64,000 nucleotides of DNA from Ampelomyces quisqualis (GCA_018398575.1 JAGTXZ010000008.1:1-64000), one strand, 5' to 3'; shown: positions 1 to 12,101, counted from the stretch's first letter. The notes: generated by a model not told the origin, from the letters alone. Program-made: numbers and translations.

Positions 1-98
1 ACCCTAACCTAACCTAACCTAACCCTAACCCTAACCCTAACCCTAACCCTAACCCTAACCCTAACCCTAACCCTAACCCTAACCCTAACCTAACCCTA
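1..98. repeat. Telomere repeat tract
   Basis: The window opens with uninterrupted C-strand telomere repeats. The first units are short CCTAA variants, followed by about a dozen CCCTAA units, ending near position 98 in a degenerate CCTAACCCTAG. This orientation is expected at the left end of a chromosome, so base 1 is at or very near a physical chromosome end. The tract is short, so the true end may have been trimmed in assembly. Confidence 0.97.
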
Positions 99-3000
99 GT
101 AGTTAACACAAAGGCGCTATGCACCTAAAGCCTTCTTTACTAGCAAGACTAGAGCCTTTGCTGCAGAGAAGCTAGCGCAGATCTAGCTCTTATCTAAGAG
201 GTCTATAACTTACTATTGCAGCTCTATTAGCTAATTGCAAGGCATAGAGTACAACAGACTCTAAGAGAAGTCTAAGGTCTTCTTATTTTTGCTTAGGTAG
301 AGTTAGATGTAATAGTCTATCTAGCTTCTGTACAAAGGTAGACTAGAGGCAAAGCGTTTGTTAAAAACGTCTATAAAGTCTAAGATCTGCAGCAAAAGTA
401 AGGTTGTTAATATCTACTTCTTAGGTAACTTGCTTAACATGTTTGTTATAGCGTAGATACTAGTTATAGTAAACATTATGCAGCGCTTTTGTAACTTAGA
501 ATAGTTACAAAACTTCTATATTGCCTTAGTAGCGCTAATCTCTTTTAGGGGTAGTAGAGCAGTGCAGTAGGCCTTCTCCTTTACAAGTAGGTTTCTAGCC
601 TACTTAATAGTTATTGTGCTGTTAGTTGCATAAATAGCTACCTCTTTACAGGCTAGCTATAGTTTTTCTAAAATTAAGTTGTAGGTAAGGCTAAAGACTA
701 AGTAAGCAACTAATTGCAATTGCTAACTATTAATATTGTAGTTTAAGAACGTAATTTAAGTAATTAGCGTAGGCGTACTATTTGTAGTAGCCTGCTTTAG
801 GCGTTATAGCAGAATATTAGTAGTGTGTACTTCTATTCTATTTGCTAGCGCAGTGTTAATAGCGCTATAACACTTGCATCCTATATCTACTAAGGCGTTA
901 ACATTAGTAGCGCTGTCTAGTAATAGTAGAATAAAAAATAGGTTGCTGTTAAGGTAGTTAAGTAGCGTCTCTTGTTCTTTGTCTCCTTTACTAATACTAT
1001 TTAAGAAGCGCCTCTATCTCTCTAAGAAGGTAAAGGCTACTAGTTTTTTAAAATCTCTGTTAGAGCTTTCTTGCTGCGCAAAGCACTAACAGCGTAGATC
1101 TATACTACGTTTAGACAGCCCTGTACGTAGTGTCCTTGCTTACTGTAACGCGTATACAGATTACTATTATAACACTACTTATAGAGCCTCTTAGAGACCT
1201 AGTTTTTTAACTAAAGTTAGCCTGCACTATTTGCTTACTAGGCCTTAACTTATTCCTTTATTCCTAAACCTATACTAACTGCAAACACTGTTACTATCTT
1301 AACGTCTCTATCTAAGTCTCTTTTTACCTAGGTTCTTCTTTTTGTGTACAAGTGTTAATGCTCTTTAATAGCTGTAGTTTCTAAGTTAATTACAATAGAT
1401 TAATACTCTACTACTGCCTAGTTGTAATTAGTATAGAAAACACTGTAGTAAAGGGCAACTTGTTGCAAAGAGTAATTTAGAGCGCATTATAATTTGTTAA
1501 GTTGCTGTTTATTATCTTACGTTGCCCCTTTACATTGCAAGAGAAAAGACTTAAAGCGCAAGAAGAAGTTAGCAAAAGACTTCTTCCTAGCCTAGCGCAG
1601 CTTTTCTAAAACTACTTAAGCACGTTCCTTACTATGCTTATCTCTATAGCAGAAATTAAGATATTTTATAAAGTTTACAGGGTCTTAATTGCCTGCTTCT
1701 TCTCTGCTAGCGTAGTAGAAGGCAACTTCTTGTTAGACCTTTAGCAACAAGTTAGCCTAAATAAAGGCGTATTAGTTCTAGGCGCTTCTAATAAAAGTAG
1801 AGTTAGTCTTAAGCTTATAGGTTATAGTAACCTCTTAGGTAGTAAAGTAGAACTTGTTGCCTAAAAACAGGTTGCCTAAAGGTAGCAGCTTGTATTAGAC
1901 TAGAGAAGGAGTAGAAGTAGTAAGTGTTAAGTTTCTAGCAGTTTACGCGTTATAAGGTGCTAGAAGAGGGTTTAGCGTAGAGGCTAAAGAGGAGAAAGAG
2001 AAGTTTGTAAGTTAAGTAACAAGAGACTAGAGTACTGTCCCTAGGGCGTTAATTTAGTTCTCTATAGCTTAAAAGCAACTGTCTAATAGAGCACAGCAAG
2101 CCTAAAGGTTAGTTTAAGACTCCTGCTCTTTAGGCTCTAACTTAGTATTAGAGTATTAGTTAAATAGAGCTATTCTATAGTTATTGTTGTATTAGAAAGA
2201 AATACAATTGTTATAGGCTAGCCTGCAAAGATAGAACAATAAGGTGCTAGAAAGAGTTGTATTCTTTAAGCTTCTCTACTAGTTACAGAAGAGGTTTATA
2301 TACTTTCTATGCGTACTAGTCTATAAAAAGGTAGTAAGGCTAGACTAAGCTCTTTCTAAGAAGGCAAAGAGCTAGGTAAAGCCTAGCCTATTACATAAGG
2401 CATTATTAATACTTAGTAATAACTACCTAATCTACTACCTAAAGCCTACCTAATCTTATCTACGCTAGAGCGTTACTTTAAGTGCTATACTACTTCTTAT
2501 AGGCAACGCAGCTTATGTGCTTCTTAATATAGAAATTAAAGCTACTCTTAAGATAGGTTACTTACTTAAGAGCGCTGTAGTATAAGTTCTAACGCATAAC
2601 AACAGGCTTAATTAGTTAAAGTATCTTAACGTACGTAGTAGTAGAAAGGTTATTATTAGAGGCCTTTATGCACTTAGTAAATAGCGCGTGTTACTATAGT
2701 ATTTTAATGTATATAATTATAGAGAGAAGCGTACTAAGAGTGCTATCTTTACGCTATACTACTATAAATACCTTTTTATTATTAGTGTATTCTACAGCGT
2801 TATTATATGCGTTCTTATTATTACTAAATAGCAGCGCCTGTCTAATAAGGTTAATAGTATAAGAGCTATAGTAAAGGTGTTAGTAAGATAGGTTAAAGTT
2901 ACTAAACTTACGCACTACTACTATAATTGTAGTATTATTATTACTAGCGTTATTAAGTATAAAGTAGCCTAGCGTATCTAATATAATCCTATACACTTAT

Positions 3001-4290
3001 AGTATTGTAACAATAGCTACCCTAATTGCCTTACCTATATAAGTACTATTAAGTTATAGCAGAGTAATAGGCAGGTTATAGATCTTACCTAACGTACTAG
3101 TAAAGTAAGTAACAATCTTAAAGAAGCTCTAAGTACCTTTCTTTGTTATTTAGCTATTAAAGCTTATATGTATCTTACTAGTAGTAGTAGATAAGGCGTA
3201 GATAATCTATAGGCGTATAGCGTAGAATAGTTATATTGCGTATGTAGCAACACTGCGTAGAGACTACTATAACACGCCTTCTGCCTCTATACTTATTATA
3301 CAAAACAACTTACGCGTTAAAGCTCTACTAATAAGCTCTATTAGTAAGTTGTTATTAAGAAGCTAGAGTACTAACGTATAGCAGAAGTGTTAGGCGTTAA
3401 AGTTACCTATTGCGTTAGTAGTAGACTATAACATTTTAAAGCTACCTGCAATTACTTCTTATAGTAATAGTTACCTAGGTAAGCGTTTTAGTGTATTAAT
3501 TAGGCTTATATAGCAAAGATTATAGCTCTTTATAGGTTAGGTAAGGTAGAAGGTAGTAGAAGACGTAGCTTTTAAACAGTTAATAATAACAAGTAGTCTT
3601 TTATATAGATAATAGTATCTATATACCTAAAATAGGTATATAGGATTATTTATATATATAACGCAGTATCTGTGTGTATATACCTAGCTCTAAGTCTACT
3701 TAGGCTGCTTTAAGAGCTTAATATATTAACCTCTAAGCTAATCTTAATTAAGCCTATTAAAGTTATTGCCTCTATTATTAATATAGCTATTTTTAATTAC
3801 CTCTATTGTTGCTATTAAGCTAGTGCTAGCGTAGCTACCCTTAGTAGGCGTAGATAGTAATTTTTAAGGCTGTAACTTAAGTAGCTGCCTCTCTTATACT
3901 TAAGAGAGCGTTAGGAGTAGTAGAGACTTTACTAAAATTCTTAATTGCTTTGCTAAAGCTATAAGAACGTTTAACGCGCGTGTACGCTTTCTTGCTGCTC
4001 TAAAGGACATAGTAGTAGGCGTTATAATACTTTACTTATCTATAGATTAAGGCGTTAGTAGCTACAGATAAGGTGCGCTAGCGTTGTTAGGGGTAAGTTT
4101 AGATAGCTAATTATATAGAACACTAAAACACCAAAATTAACACAATTACAATAGCAGAACTTAGCTAAAACGCAGCTATATATTAAAACACTAAATATTT
4201 GCAAATATTTGCAAATATTACAATCTCTGTATTTGATTTGTTTAGTAAAACAGCTACCTATATTTGATTTGACTTGTTTGGTTGTACTAA
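99..4290. repeat. Subtelomeric TA-rich, RIP-like degenerate repeat block
   Basis: About 4.2 kb directly inside the telomere is very rich in TA and TAG, poor in CA and TG, and broken by stops in all frames; the longest ORF is 64 codons (2668-2862). This is the signature of repeat-induced point mutation (CpA to TpA) on a formerly repeated sequence. A perfect 10-bp inverted repeat (TATATACCTA / TAGGTATATA) lies at 3620-3642, and the left arm recurs near 3675. The original element could be a retrotransposon or a telomere-linked helicase gene; I could not identify it. The distal edge (4190-4320) carries tandem TATTTGCAAA-like and TATTTGATT repeats before composition returns to normal. Confidence 0.8.
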
Positions 4291-4357
4291 ACAAATTAAA
4301 TTAAATATTTGATTCATATTTGTTTGTTGCGGAGTCTGAAGTCAACTCGACTTGCGC

Positions 4358-5399
4358 TCAACACACATCCTCAATCTCTACGTCTCCGCCCGCTCTCGGG
4401 CCCAAGTCTGACCTCAATGTCCTTCCGAACAGTTCCTTCAACATCTCGAAGCAAATACCCGTCAGAGCCGCATCATATCTACCCTTGCTCAACTCATCCC
4501 TGATGAACGCATGCTGTGCCCACGCAGGTTCGTAGAACGAGAATGTCACACCCGCTTCATGTAGCGTCTTGCGAATCAAGTCGCGGCCCGCGGGTGGGAC
4601 GTGATTGTCCATCTTACCAAAGATCATGACGAGCTCACCTTTGATGTCGCCAGCGCGCTTGATTGAGTCGTCGTTTTTCCCCGCGCCGAGAGTGCTACTG
4701 TGGATGTCGGTGGCGAAGTAGCAGATTGCGGATACGACACGGGGATCCAAGGCGCAGCGGTAGGCGAGGTGGCCACCTAAACACATGCCTGTGCGAACAG
4801 GTCAATATTCATTTCGGGTTCGTCCAGGCTGATTGGGAATCGTACCAGTAGCGCCAACGCGGCCGTTACACGTGGGTAGATCCAGCAGAGTATCGATGGA
4901 AAGTGTTGCATCTTCATCATATGCTTCAACGGTCTTGGTGATTTTCCACTCGTTGCCTTTGTCTGTACCTGGGCCGTCATAGGCTAGGGCTTCGGGTCCA
5001 GTGAACTCGTGGTAGGATGATGGCGCTGCGACAATGTACCCTTGCGAGGCGATTTGGCGGGCAAATCGCGCCACAGGACCGGTCACTATAGAATGGTGAG
5101 CAAGTGCTCAGAAAATATATCTTTGGATCAACCCAAACAAGCGCGACGCGATTGCAAATTTCCTCGAGCCGCAAACACCCGCATACATACCCTGATAAAT
5201 CTCACTAAACACAACGACACCCGGGAACTGCGCCTTGGGATAATTCGGAATGCTCGGGTGGAACAGAAAGATTCCTACCAGAGACATTAGCGTTTCATTT
5301 CACGCCGCATGCACATTGAATTGAATTGAATCGGCAAAACTCACTCATATCACCCCCGGCCTTGGTCGGCACATCTTTGTGTGTTTCCGTAATCAGCAT
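4358..5399 (-). CDS. Dienelactone hydrolase family protein
   Basis: Alpha/beta hydrolase of the dienelactone hydrolase (carboxymethylenebutenolidase) family, probably a cytosolic esterase or lactonase of unknown substrate. Exons: 5399-5345, 5274-5191, 5085-4846, 4788-4358, giving 269 aa. Every junction is GT-AG and rebuilds a family motif. The nucleophile elbow is G-M-C-L-G-G with Cys129, formed exactly at the last splice. The acid is Asp187 in the F-G-K-M-D-N-H-V-P motif and the base is His219 in A-Q-H-A-F, so the catalytic triad is complete. The start at 5399 begins MLITETHKDVPTKAGGD, typical of fungal members. It is the first intact gene from the telomere, about 4.3 kb in, beside the RIP block, yet shows no stops. 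Family is sure; substrate is not. Confidence 0.92.
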
Positions 5400-5939
5400 C
5401 TTGGGTATCGTGGGGAGTGTGAAATCGCGGTTGGTGTACTTGTGCACGTTGATGTAGCTCCGAGACTATGGTGGTGTGGTGGAGGGGCAATGTTGTTGAT
5501 ACGAAGTAGATCGCTTGGAAGCTCGGTCCAGCTTACTGAGCATGAGCAGACTGAGCAGCTACTCTTGCCTCATGAGGAGCCGAGCCTTTGAAGCGTGCGT
5601 TGCCTACGCTGGATTGTTTTCGAATACATGGAGTTGGACGAAATAAACATCACGGAGCCACAAGGAAGAGAATGTAAGATTGTATCGCCATTCATGGTCC
5701 TATCCTAGACACCCATCTCAGGGTATCAAAAAAAGTCCACAATAATGCTCCCGAGCTTCCCAGAACATCGTTTGGTACTGTAAGCGAAGCGTCACCGCGT
5801 CTTTAATGTCGCGCTTTGCTCCCCATGAATCCCGTCACAGATGCTTTTAGATAACTTTTGATCGTTGCAGAGATGCTGGTGTAGATATACCAGGCAAATG
5901 CGCACATGTCGTATGTCCTGACATCATGAAAGACTCATT
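5400..5939. other. Intergenic, no gene seen
   Basis: This 540-bp gap contains the 5' flank of the dienelactone hydrolase gene and the 3' flank of the ubiquitin protease gene. Only short overlapping ORFs without recognisable domains are present. I see no RNA gene or repeat. Confidence 0.6.
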
Positions 5940-8660
5940 TCAAGTCTCGATGCGCTGGTAGAACAGAATGTACGCCACCTTGTTATCCCTGACATTTTCC
6001 TTGGGCATCGGCGTCCTCTTGCCGGCCGAGTTGGGTGTTGCCGTTCCGTTGACGACACCAGTCCACTTCCTTGGATTTTCTTTTTTTTCTGTGCCATTCA
6101 CCTGGCTCCATGCCCCTTTATCAGCTTCCTCCTCGCGCATGTCGATCTGCGCGAAGAAATTCTTGTTCTTGCCAGCATCGTTCTTGTGCTGTTCGAGCGC
6201 AGCGGCAAGGACCTTGGGGTCTTCTTCCGCACCGCCTTCAGCCACGTCCTCTGCACGGATTCGGCGGATGACGGTATCGTCCATGCGAACCCATTCCTTG
6301 CCTTCTTGTCGACGAAGGTCGACGGTGTAGTGACCACCACTTGCATTTTTGCCGTGGTGATACACAACAGAAATGAGCCTGTACCGCGGGAATGCTCCTC
6401 GTGTCAAATAGCTGTTTCGCTTGTGTGGTGGGAAGACGTCCTTTGGAATCTCCAATTCAAGAGGGTAGCCAACCTTCTTCCAGATCTTCTGCGGTCCGTG
6501 TGCATCATAGTGGAATCGCTTCAGATGAAGAATCAGGACCGGGGGAAGAGACTCGATGTGTACCTGCTTGGTCGAGGCACGAGCGCCCCGAGCAGCGCCA
6601 TCGAGCGTCTCCAGGCGAGTCAGGTTCTTCAGCGCATCGGAGATGTTATTGATGTTGGGCTCGCCAATGTCCAGCTGTAGGGGCTGGTACGGCTCAAGCG
6701 TCACAGAGGCCTTTTCGCCAGGCTTCTTGTACTCGGACCGCAGCTTTCCGCCAAAGATCTTGGTGATGGGGGTCTCGAACTCGATTGCACCAGATGACTG
6801 CGTGTTGGCAGACTTTTGCTTTGCGCCGACTTCTTGCCAACCGCTATCAATCGATCCGGGACCATCTCTACTGGGTGACGCTACGCCATGAGCAGCTTGA
6901 CTCTGCTTATCGGTCTTGATGATGTGGGCAGCTTCGTCGTGCAAGCCGGCGAGCAAGAATCCCAAAAACTCTTCGGCATCCTCTTGTTGTCCTCGCTTCA
7001 TATTATCAAAGCGGGGTAAGCGCCTGATCACATCGTACACGTACTCTGGTGTCAAGGGATCACCATACTGCTCTAATTCATTGTCTTTGAGGCGAAAGCG
7101 TAGCTGCTCAGTGGTAGAGGCAGAATCGATGAGCTTGAAGTCTCGCATAAACATGATTCTACGTGTGTTAGGGCTGAAAAGTAGCGCATCATGGACTTGG
7201 AACGTACAGAGCGTCGACAAGAGGAGTCTCAGACTTGAAGCTATGCACAGCGCGCTTCGCGACCTGATCGAGGAAGTCGTAGAATGGAACACAGAAAAGA
7301 AGGACTTGTAGAATCTAGGCAGTGTGAGCTGTGCTGATGCTGGACCCGGAGCTAAACTGACCGAATTCATATAACAAAGGTTGCCGGTATTTACAAGGCC
7401 GCGGGGCTCGATGAAGGAGGCCTTCTTTCCCGAATGGACCGAGAAAGAAGCAAGGACGTCGGCCAGCGTGTTGCTGTTGGGCACAGTAGGACCGGCAGCA
7501 GGAACGACGCCGTTGCTCGTGGGTGCAGCCGGTGCTTGTATAGCAGCAGGGGCATTCTTCGCCCTCACTAGCTCTGCCCACGACTTGGGTGCGGCTGGCG
7601 TTGGCGATGCTTTGGGGGTGTCCGCGACGTTGATACCGGCCTCTGAGGATGCCTCCTCCATTTGGACCGGAGTCTGCTGGGTTGTCGAGGTGGCGCTGGG
7701 TGCTTTCGCCGACTTGATGGGGATCAGGGGAATAGCCGGAATGGTGGCAGTGCGGGCGTGCTTGGATGCCGGTGCGGGAGAAGGGACAGAGGGCGGTGCA
7801 GCGGAGGGGGTGGTGGCTTGGGCCAGGTCAACCTCAGAAGGCGGATGCGACGTGGAAGGGGTGTCGACGTCGACATCCGAGGGTACGGCTGCGGTGGATG
7901 CAAGAGACTCGGCCGGCCCTTCGGTTGGTGTCTGCTCACCGTCCTCGATCTCTTCAGCGTCCCGTGCGACATGCTCGTGTGGAGCCTGGCCGCGCGCAGG
8001 AAGTTCCAGAGCCTCCTCCTCGGCAGGCACCGGCGCCTTCCTCCGTCTCCGCCGGCCCGCCGCACGAGGGGGAAACGGGCCAGGGACGGACAGCCAGGGG
8101 AGTGGTGGGGCGAAGGGTTTGGCAGTGGGGGGCTGCACAGGCGTGGGCTTCGACTCGCCGAGCGGGGGAGGTGAGCTCGCCGTGTTGATGGTGGGGGGCG
8201 TCGAGGTGGACAAGTGCGAGTGTGCGTGCGCGTGCGAGTGGGCCGATGGCGTCGAAGGTGCGGGCAGCGGCGTGTGTGTGCGCTGGGCGGGGGGCGTGTG
8301 CGAGTGGACGATGGGCGGGGATGGCCCCGTGGCGCGGTTGACGGGAGGCATCGCGGCCAGGTGGGGGTGCGAGGAGACGACGACGGGCGACGCGTGCGGC
8401 TGGAACTGGCGCGGCGGCATGACATACTGGGGCTGCGGCGGCGGCGGCGGCGCATGGGGGTAGGGGGCCCATTGCGGCGGCATCTGCGGCATGGGATAGC
8501 CGTAGGAGGCGCCATAGTGCTGGGGGTGGTGGTGGTACTGCGCGTAGGGATGGGGGTGCGCCGGCGCGTGCGTCTGCGGCGGCAGGTGGTGGTAGTACGG
8601 GTGGTCCTGCCGGCGGGCCTGGTGCAGAGGGCCGGCGGGCGGGCCATGGGGGCCGGGCAT
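5940..8660 (-). CDS. USP10-like ubiquitin carboxyl-terminal hydrolase
   Basis: Cysteine deubiquitinase of the USP (C19) family, most like USP10 / yeast Ubp3. Exons: 8660-7362, 7314-7208, 7158-5940, giving 874 aa. Two introns of 47 and 49 nt must be removed to repair the catalytic box: N-T-G-N-L-C-Y-M-N-S runs into I-L-Q-V-L, with Cys429 as nucleophile. The His box G-G-H-Y is near residue 745, followed by an Asp about 17 residues on (W-V-R-M-D-D). The first ~400 residues are low complexity, rich in Pro, His, Ala and Ser, as in fungal Ubp3-type proteins. Yeast Ubp3 acts with Bre5 in ribophagy and COPII recycling; that role is inferred here by family only. The protein ends in Y-I-L-F-Y-Q-R, the usual USP C-terminal strand. 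The start lies about 670 bp from the divergent RING-finger gene. Confidence 0.92.
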   Translation of the reverse strand: MPGPHGPPAGPLHQARRQDHPYYHHLPPQTHAPAHPHPYAQYHHHPQHYGASYGYPMPQMPPQWAPYPHAPPPPPQPQYVMPPRQFQPHASPVVVSSHPHLAAMPPVNRATGPSPPIVHSHTPPAQRTHTPLPAPSTPSAHSHAHAHSHLSTSTPPTINTASSPPPLGESKPTPVQPPTAKPFAPPLPWLSVPGPFPPRAAGRRRRRKAPVPAEEEALELPARGQAPHEHVARDAEEIEDGEQTPTEGPAESLASTAAVPSDVDVDTPSTSHPPSEVDLAQATTPSAAPPSVPSPAPASKHARTATIPAIPLIPIKSAKAPSATSTTQQTPVQMEEASSEAGINVADTPKASPTPAAPKSWAELVRAKNAPAAIQAPAAPTSNGVVPAAGPTVPNSNTLADVLASFSVHSGKKASFIEPRGLVNTGNLCYMNSVSLAPGPASAQLTLPRFYKSFFSVFHSTTSSIRSRSALCIASSLRLLLSTLCTFQVHDALLFSPNTRRIMFMRDFKLIDSASTTEQLRFRLKDNELEQYGDPLTPEYVYDVIRRLPRFDNMKRGQQEDAEEFLGFLLAGLHDEAAHIIKTDKQSQAAHGVASPSRDGPGSIDSGWQEVGAKQKSANTQSSGAIEFETPITKIFGGKLRSEYKKPGEKASVTLEPYQPLQLDIGEPNINNISDALKNLTRLETLDGAARGARASTKQVHIESLPPVLILHLKRFHYDAHGPQKIWKKVGYPLELEIPKDVFPPHKRNSYLTRGAFPRYRLISVVYHHGKNASGGHYTVDLRRQEGKEWVRMDDTVIRRIRAEDVAEGGAEEDPKVLAAALEQHKNDAGKNKNFFAQIDMREEEADKGAWSQVNGTEKKENPRKWTGVVNGTATPNSAGKRTPMPKENVRDNKVAYILFYQRIET

Positions 8661-9178
8661 CGTGGGCAGGTCGCGTCTACTGCGGGCGCTGCGAGGCGGA
8701 AGAGCGTCTCGCGGCAGCGGCGGCGGCGGGCGGCGGGCGGCGGGCGGGGCAGGTGAAGGCGGGGCGCGGGGTCATTGTAGCATCAGCACGACATGAGCGC
8801 TGCAGAGACTGCCCGCGGCGGGGGGCGGCGGGCGCGAGGTGTGCGTGAAGGTGGGCGAGAAAGACTTGGGAGTCGCGCGCAGGCTGGGATGGAATCGGCG
8901 TCGCCAGGCCGGGTCTCAGACGTTCCCGCTGCAGGCAGAAACAAGCGGAAGGGAGCGGACAGTGCAAATGCGCTCTTGCGGTGGTCGTGGGCGCACAGGG
9001 CGATGCGCTGCGGGTGTTTTTCGACCTGTCCTGAAGGATGCCCCGGCGCTCAACATATTTGTCACAAGTCACGTGACCTGGTACACAGTACTCGGCCCCG
9101 GCCCGCCACCCTCGGGCTCCCCCGTCACCCTCTCGAGGGCCAGACGACACAAACACCCAGCACGCACCCGCCCGCGCT

Positions 9179-9222
9179 CCCACACTGGCATATCCTCTCT
9201 CCCACACTGGCATATCCTCCCT
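9179..9222. repeat. Two-copy ~20-bp tandem duplication
   Basis: The phrase CCCACACTGGCATATCCTC occurs twice in direct succession in the pyrimidine-rich leader upstream of the RING-finger gene. It could be promoter or 5' UTR sequence; no function can be assigned. Confidence 0.7.
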
Positions 9223-9330
9223 CCCCCGCGCGACGCCCTCTCTTCCGCCTCTCCGCGGTGACGCCACCGCCACCGTCACCGTCACCGTCCTCGTCGCGCA
9301 CCCATCGTGGACCCTTGATTGGCCAACACC

Positions 9331-11569
9331 ATGTCCTCCAACCCCCTGTCGGCCGCGTCTTCTTCCAAGGCGCCTGCGTCGGCCGCTCCCGCCTCTCCGG
9401 CGCAGGTCCAGCCGGCTGCCCTCAACACGGCCAACTTCTTTGGCCAGCAGCGGGGCACGTCCGCAACGCGCGCAGCGAGCCGCTCTTCGCCCGCGCCACG
9501 CCACAATCAGGCGGGCAAGAAGCAGCACAAGGGCTCGAGGCGCTCTCGGCACACGGATGAGGATGCCATGGTCGAGTCGGTGAGCACAGGGCGCCGACGA
9601 CTTTCGATGACGTGGCTGATGAGCACAGAACGCCATGCGTCCGTTCAACAACCGCAAAGGGCAGACCTCCATCACCCACCTCCTGAACTTCAGCCTACCT
9701 CCACGACCTCTTCACCACCATCAATCGCACCGCCACGGCAGGAACAACCGCCGGAATCCGACCTGGGGTCTGGGTTCCGGCTACCACGCGGTTGACAAGG
9801 CGCGATACGTGCACGCCAACTACCGCTTCATCGTCGACCCACGCGCCGACTATCGTGCCCAGAGCGTCGATGCCGACATCCACTTGGACTGGAACAATGT
9901 CCTGCAGATCTTGGCCTCGGAGCTCTCACAGGAAGCATCCTGCCCCATCTGCCTCGGGACTCCGGTAGCCCCCAGGATGGCCAAGTGTGGTCACATTTTT
10001 TGTCTTCCTTGTCTCATACGCTATATGCATTCCGAAGACGAAGCCAAGGCTCCGGAGAAGAGAGCGCGATCGAAGAAGTGCCCATTGTGCTTCGACACTG
10101 TGTACATTACCGAGACTAGACCTGTCCGCTGGTACATCGGGCAAGAGGGCGAGCCGCCACGTGAAGGTGGCGATGTCGTTCTCCGGTTAGTAGTCAGGCC
10201 AGCTGGAAGTACGTTGGCCATGCCGCGCGATGGTGCCGACGCCTTGGGCAAGGACGAGGATATACCCTGGCACTTTGCTGCTGAAGTCATGGACTATGCG
10301 CGTGTCATGCGCGGTGGTGAAGACTACATGACAGACCAGTTCGACCGAGAGATTGCAAAGCTCCAGCAGCAAGAGAAGGAGGACGAGGTTATGTTTGGTG
10401 AAGACAACATTGAATGGATGCGCAAGGCTATCAGGAGCGTGCGTGAATCGAAAGAGAAGATGAAGGGAATTGGCAATCCACCCGAAATGCCAGTAAAGCC
10501 TGCTGAGCCTAAGATCAAGCGAGCCCCTATCGTCTTTAACGACGACGCGGACGCAGCACCTGACATGTACACCCTTCAAAACGCTTCCAAGTCAGGACAA
10601 GACTTTGTGCCGCCACCTCTAGTCGCCGAAGCGATACACAGTCGGGGTGAGCAGGATCAGACCATGTCCATATCGTCTTATTCATCCAAGACGAGTCACG
10701 GCATACCTGCAACGCTTGCCGAGATTCGCAATCGGCAACAGCACGAGCACGACAACACTCCCTCTGAGTATTTCTTTTATCAAGCGCTATTTCACTATTA
10801 TCTGTCCCCACTTGACATTCGAATTTTGAAAGCAGCGTTCGGCAACTTTGCCTCGTTTCCAGCAACAATTTTGCCTCGCGTTGAGCATGTCTCAACGGGT
10901 CACGTTGTCGATGACGAGCTACGGAAAAGAACGAAATACTTGGCGCATCTGCCTTACGGATGCGAAGTAGGCTTTCTCGAATGTGACTGGACCGACACTG
11001 TCTCGCCTGAGGTACTAGAACGTTTCAAGCCCGACATTGAGCGACGCAGGAAGAGGCACACGGAAAAGGAGACACGGGAAGAGAAGGCACGGGTGCGTGC
11101 CGAGAAAGCAGAGTACGCCGAATTTGCTTCAGGACGAAGGAAGCGTGCCAGCATGTCTGACAGATTCTCCGCCGACGATTTTCTTCCTCTGGCTGCTAGT
11201 AACGTTCCAGATGCATCTGGTATTGACGGCGAACTTGCATCGACGTCGCCGCCATGGCCGACGCGGCGCGGAGAAGGGTTTGCTTCGCTAGCATCTCCCT
11301 CGACTAGTCCTTCTGCGCCGCGAACAGTATGGGGCACAACTGCCATTGCAACTGCGTCACCTACCATGGGACCCCAATTGGACCAGGATGTCGATGACGG
11401 CTGGCTTCAAGGTTGGGAGGAAGATTTGTTACAAGATGATGATGTCATTGCTCAGGTGCAGGCCATGTCACTAGGCGATGAGGAAGCACCTAAGAAAGCA
11501 GCCGGCGGCAAAAAGAAGAAGGGGAAGAAGATAACGCTGATGAGCACCAATGTTAGGCGGGGCGCATGA
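9331..11569 (+). CDS. RNF10/Mag2-like RING finger protein
   Basis: Predicted RING-type E3 ubiquitin ligase of the RNF10 (animal) / Mag2 (yeast) family. Exons: 9331-9579 and 9629-11569, giving 729 aa. The 49-nt intron joins an Ala/Ser-rich N-terminus to the family motif H-L-L-N-F-S-L-P-P-R. A C3HC4 RING lies at about residues 188-237 (C-P-I-C ... K-C-G-H-I-F-C ... K-C-P-L-C). The remainder holds acidic and coiled-coil-like segments and ends in a Lys-rich tail (GGKKKKGKK). RNF10 and Mag2 are linked to ubiquitination of small-subunit ribosomal proteins on stalled ribosomes; that role is by family. The ATG at 9331 was chosen because it opens the exon; the frame upstream has only a TTG. The gene is head-to-head with the ubiquitin protease gene, also plausibly tied to ribosome turnover. 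Confidence 0.9.
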
Positions 11570-11705
11570 TGCGGGTATATAGTCGAATTGAACTTATGGA
11601 CCGAGTAGCACTGTGCGAAAGGCAAAGATGGAATCATATAGGTCAAACTCCCCCAATACCTCGATAGCCCATGCCTATATATCTTTCCACCCCTCCTGCA
11701 GCATC

Positions 11706-12074
11706 TCAAGTCATACATGCCCCACACGCCGCCGTACTCCCCATCCCAACCGGCGGCCTGCTATCCCTCACCTCCCCGATGCCCCCGCCATTTCCTCCCG
11801 CACCACCACCACCACCACTACTTCTAGGTCCACCGGCCCCGCGGCCATGCATGCCCGCCTGGTATTGCGACGGCGTGTTGGCAGGCCGATTGATTGCGGC
11901 GCTGCTGGGGGCGCGGTGCGGCGAGTTGCGCGCAGCAGCGAAGGCGTCGAGACTGAAGAGCGTGGTGAGGTAGAGGGCGACGAAGGTGATGATTTGGCTT
12001 GGTAGGGATGGACTGTGAGGGGTGTTGGTGAGCTGTTGGTGTGGAGGGTGGGACACGGACGGGTTTGCTTCCAT
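11706..12074 (-). CDS. Small glycine-rich single-span membrane protein, SelK-like
   Basis: An intronless ORF of 122 aa. After a polar Pro/Ser-rich N-terminus there is one hydrophobic segment at about residues 29-46 (ITFVALYLTTLFSLDAF), then a small-residue tail very rich in Gly with Arg and Pro, ending in C-G-A-C-M-T. This layout (one transmembrane helix, Gly/Arg/Pro tail, Cys near the C-terminus where animal proteins carry selenocysteine) resembles the selenoprotein K family of ER membrane proteins in ERAD. The match is by architecture, not clear sequence identity. The gene is convergent with the RING-finger gene, whose stop is only 137 bp away. Confidence 0.55.
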   Translation of the reverse strand: MEANPSVSHPPHQQLTNTPHSPSLPSQIITFVALYLTTLFSLDAFAAARNSPHRAPSSAAINRPANTPSQYQAGMHGRGAGGPRSSGGGGGAGGNGGGIGEVRDSRPPVGMGSTAACGACMT

Positions 12075-12101
12075 GTTGGGTTGTTTTAGACGCAGTGGTT
12101 T

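Noticed and set aside
2668..2862. 64-codon hydrophobic ORF in the RIP block
   Set aside because: Leu/Ile/Val/Tyr bias comes from TA-rich codons; a short open frame by chance in degraded repeat sequence.
7381..8463. 360-codon plus-strand ORF rich in Gly and Ala
   Set aside because: It lies antisense to the low-complexity Pro/His/Ala N-terminus of the USP10-like gene; high GC keeps the opposite frame open. No domain.
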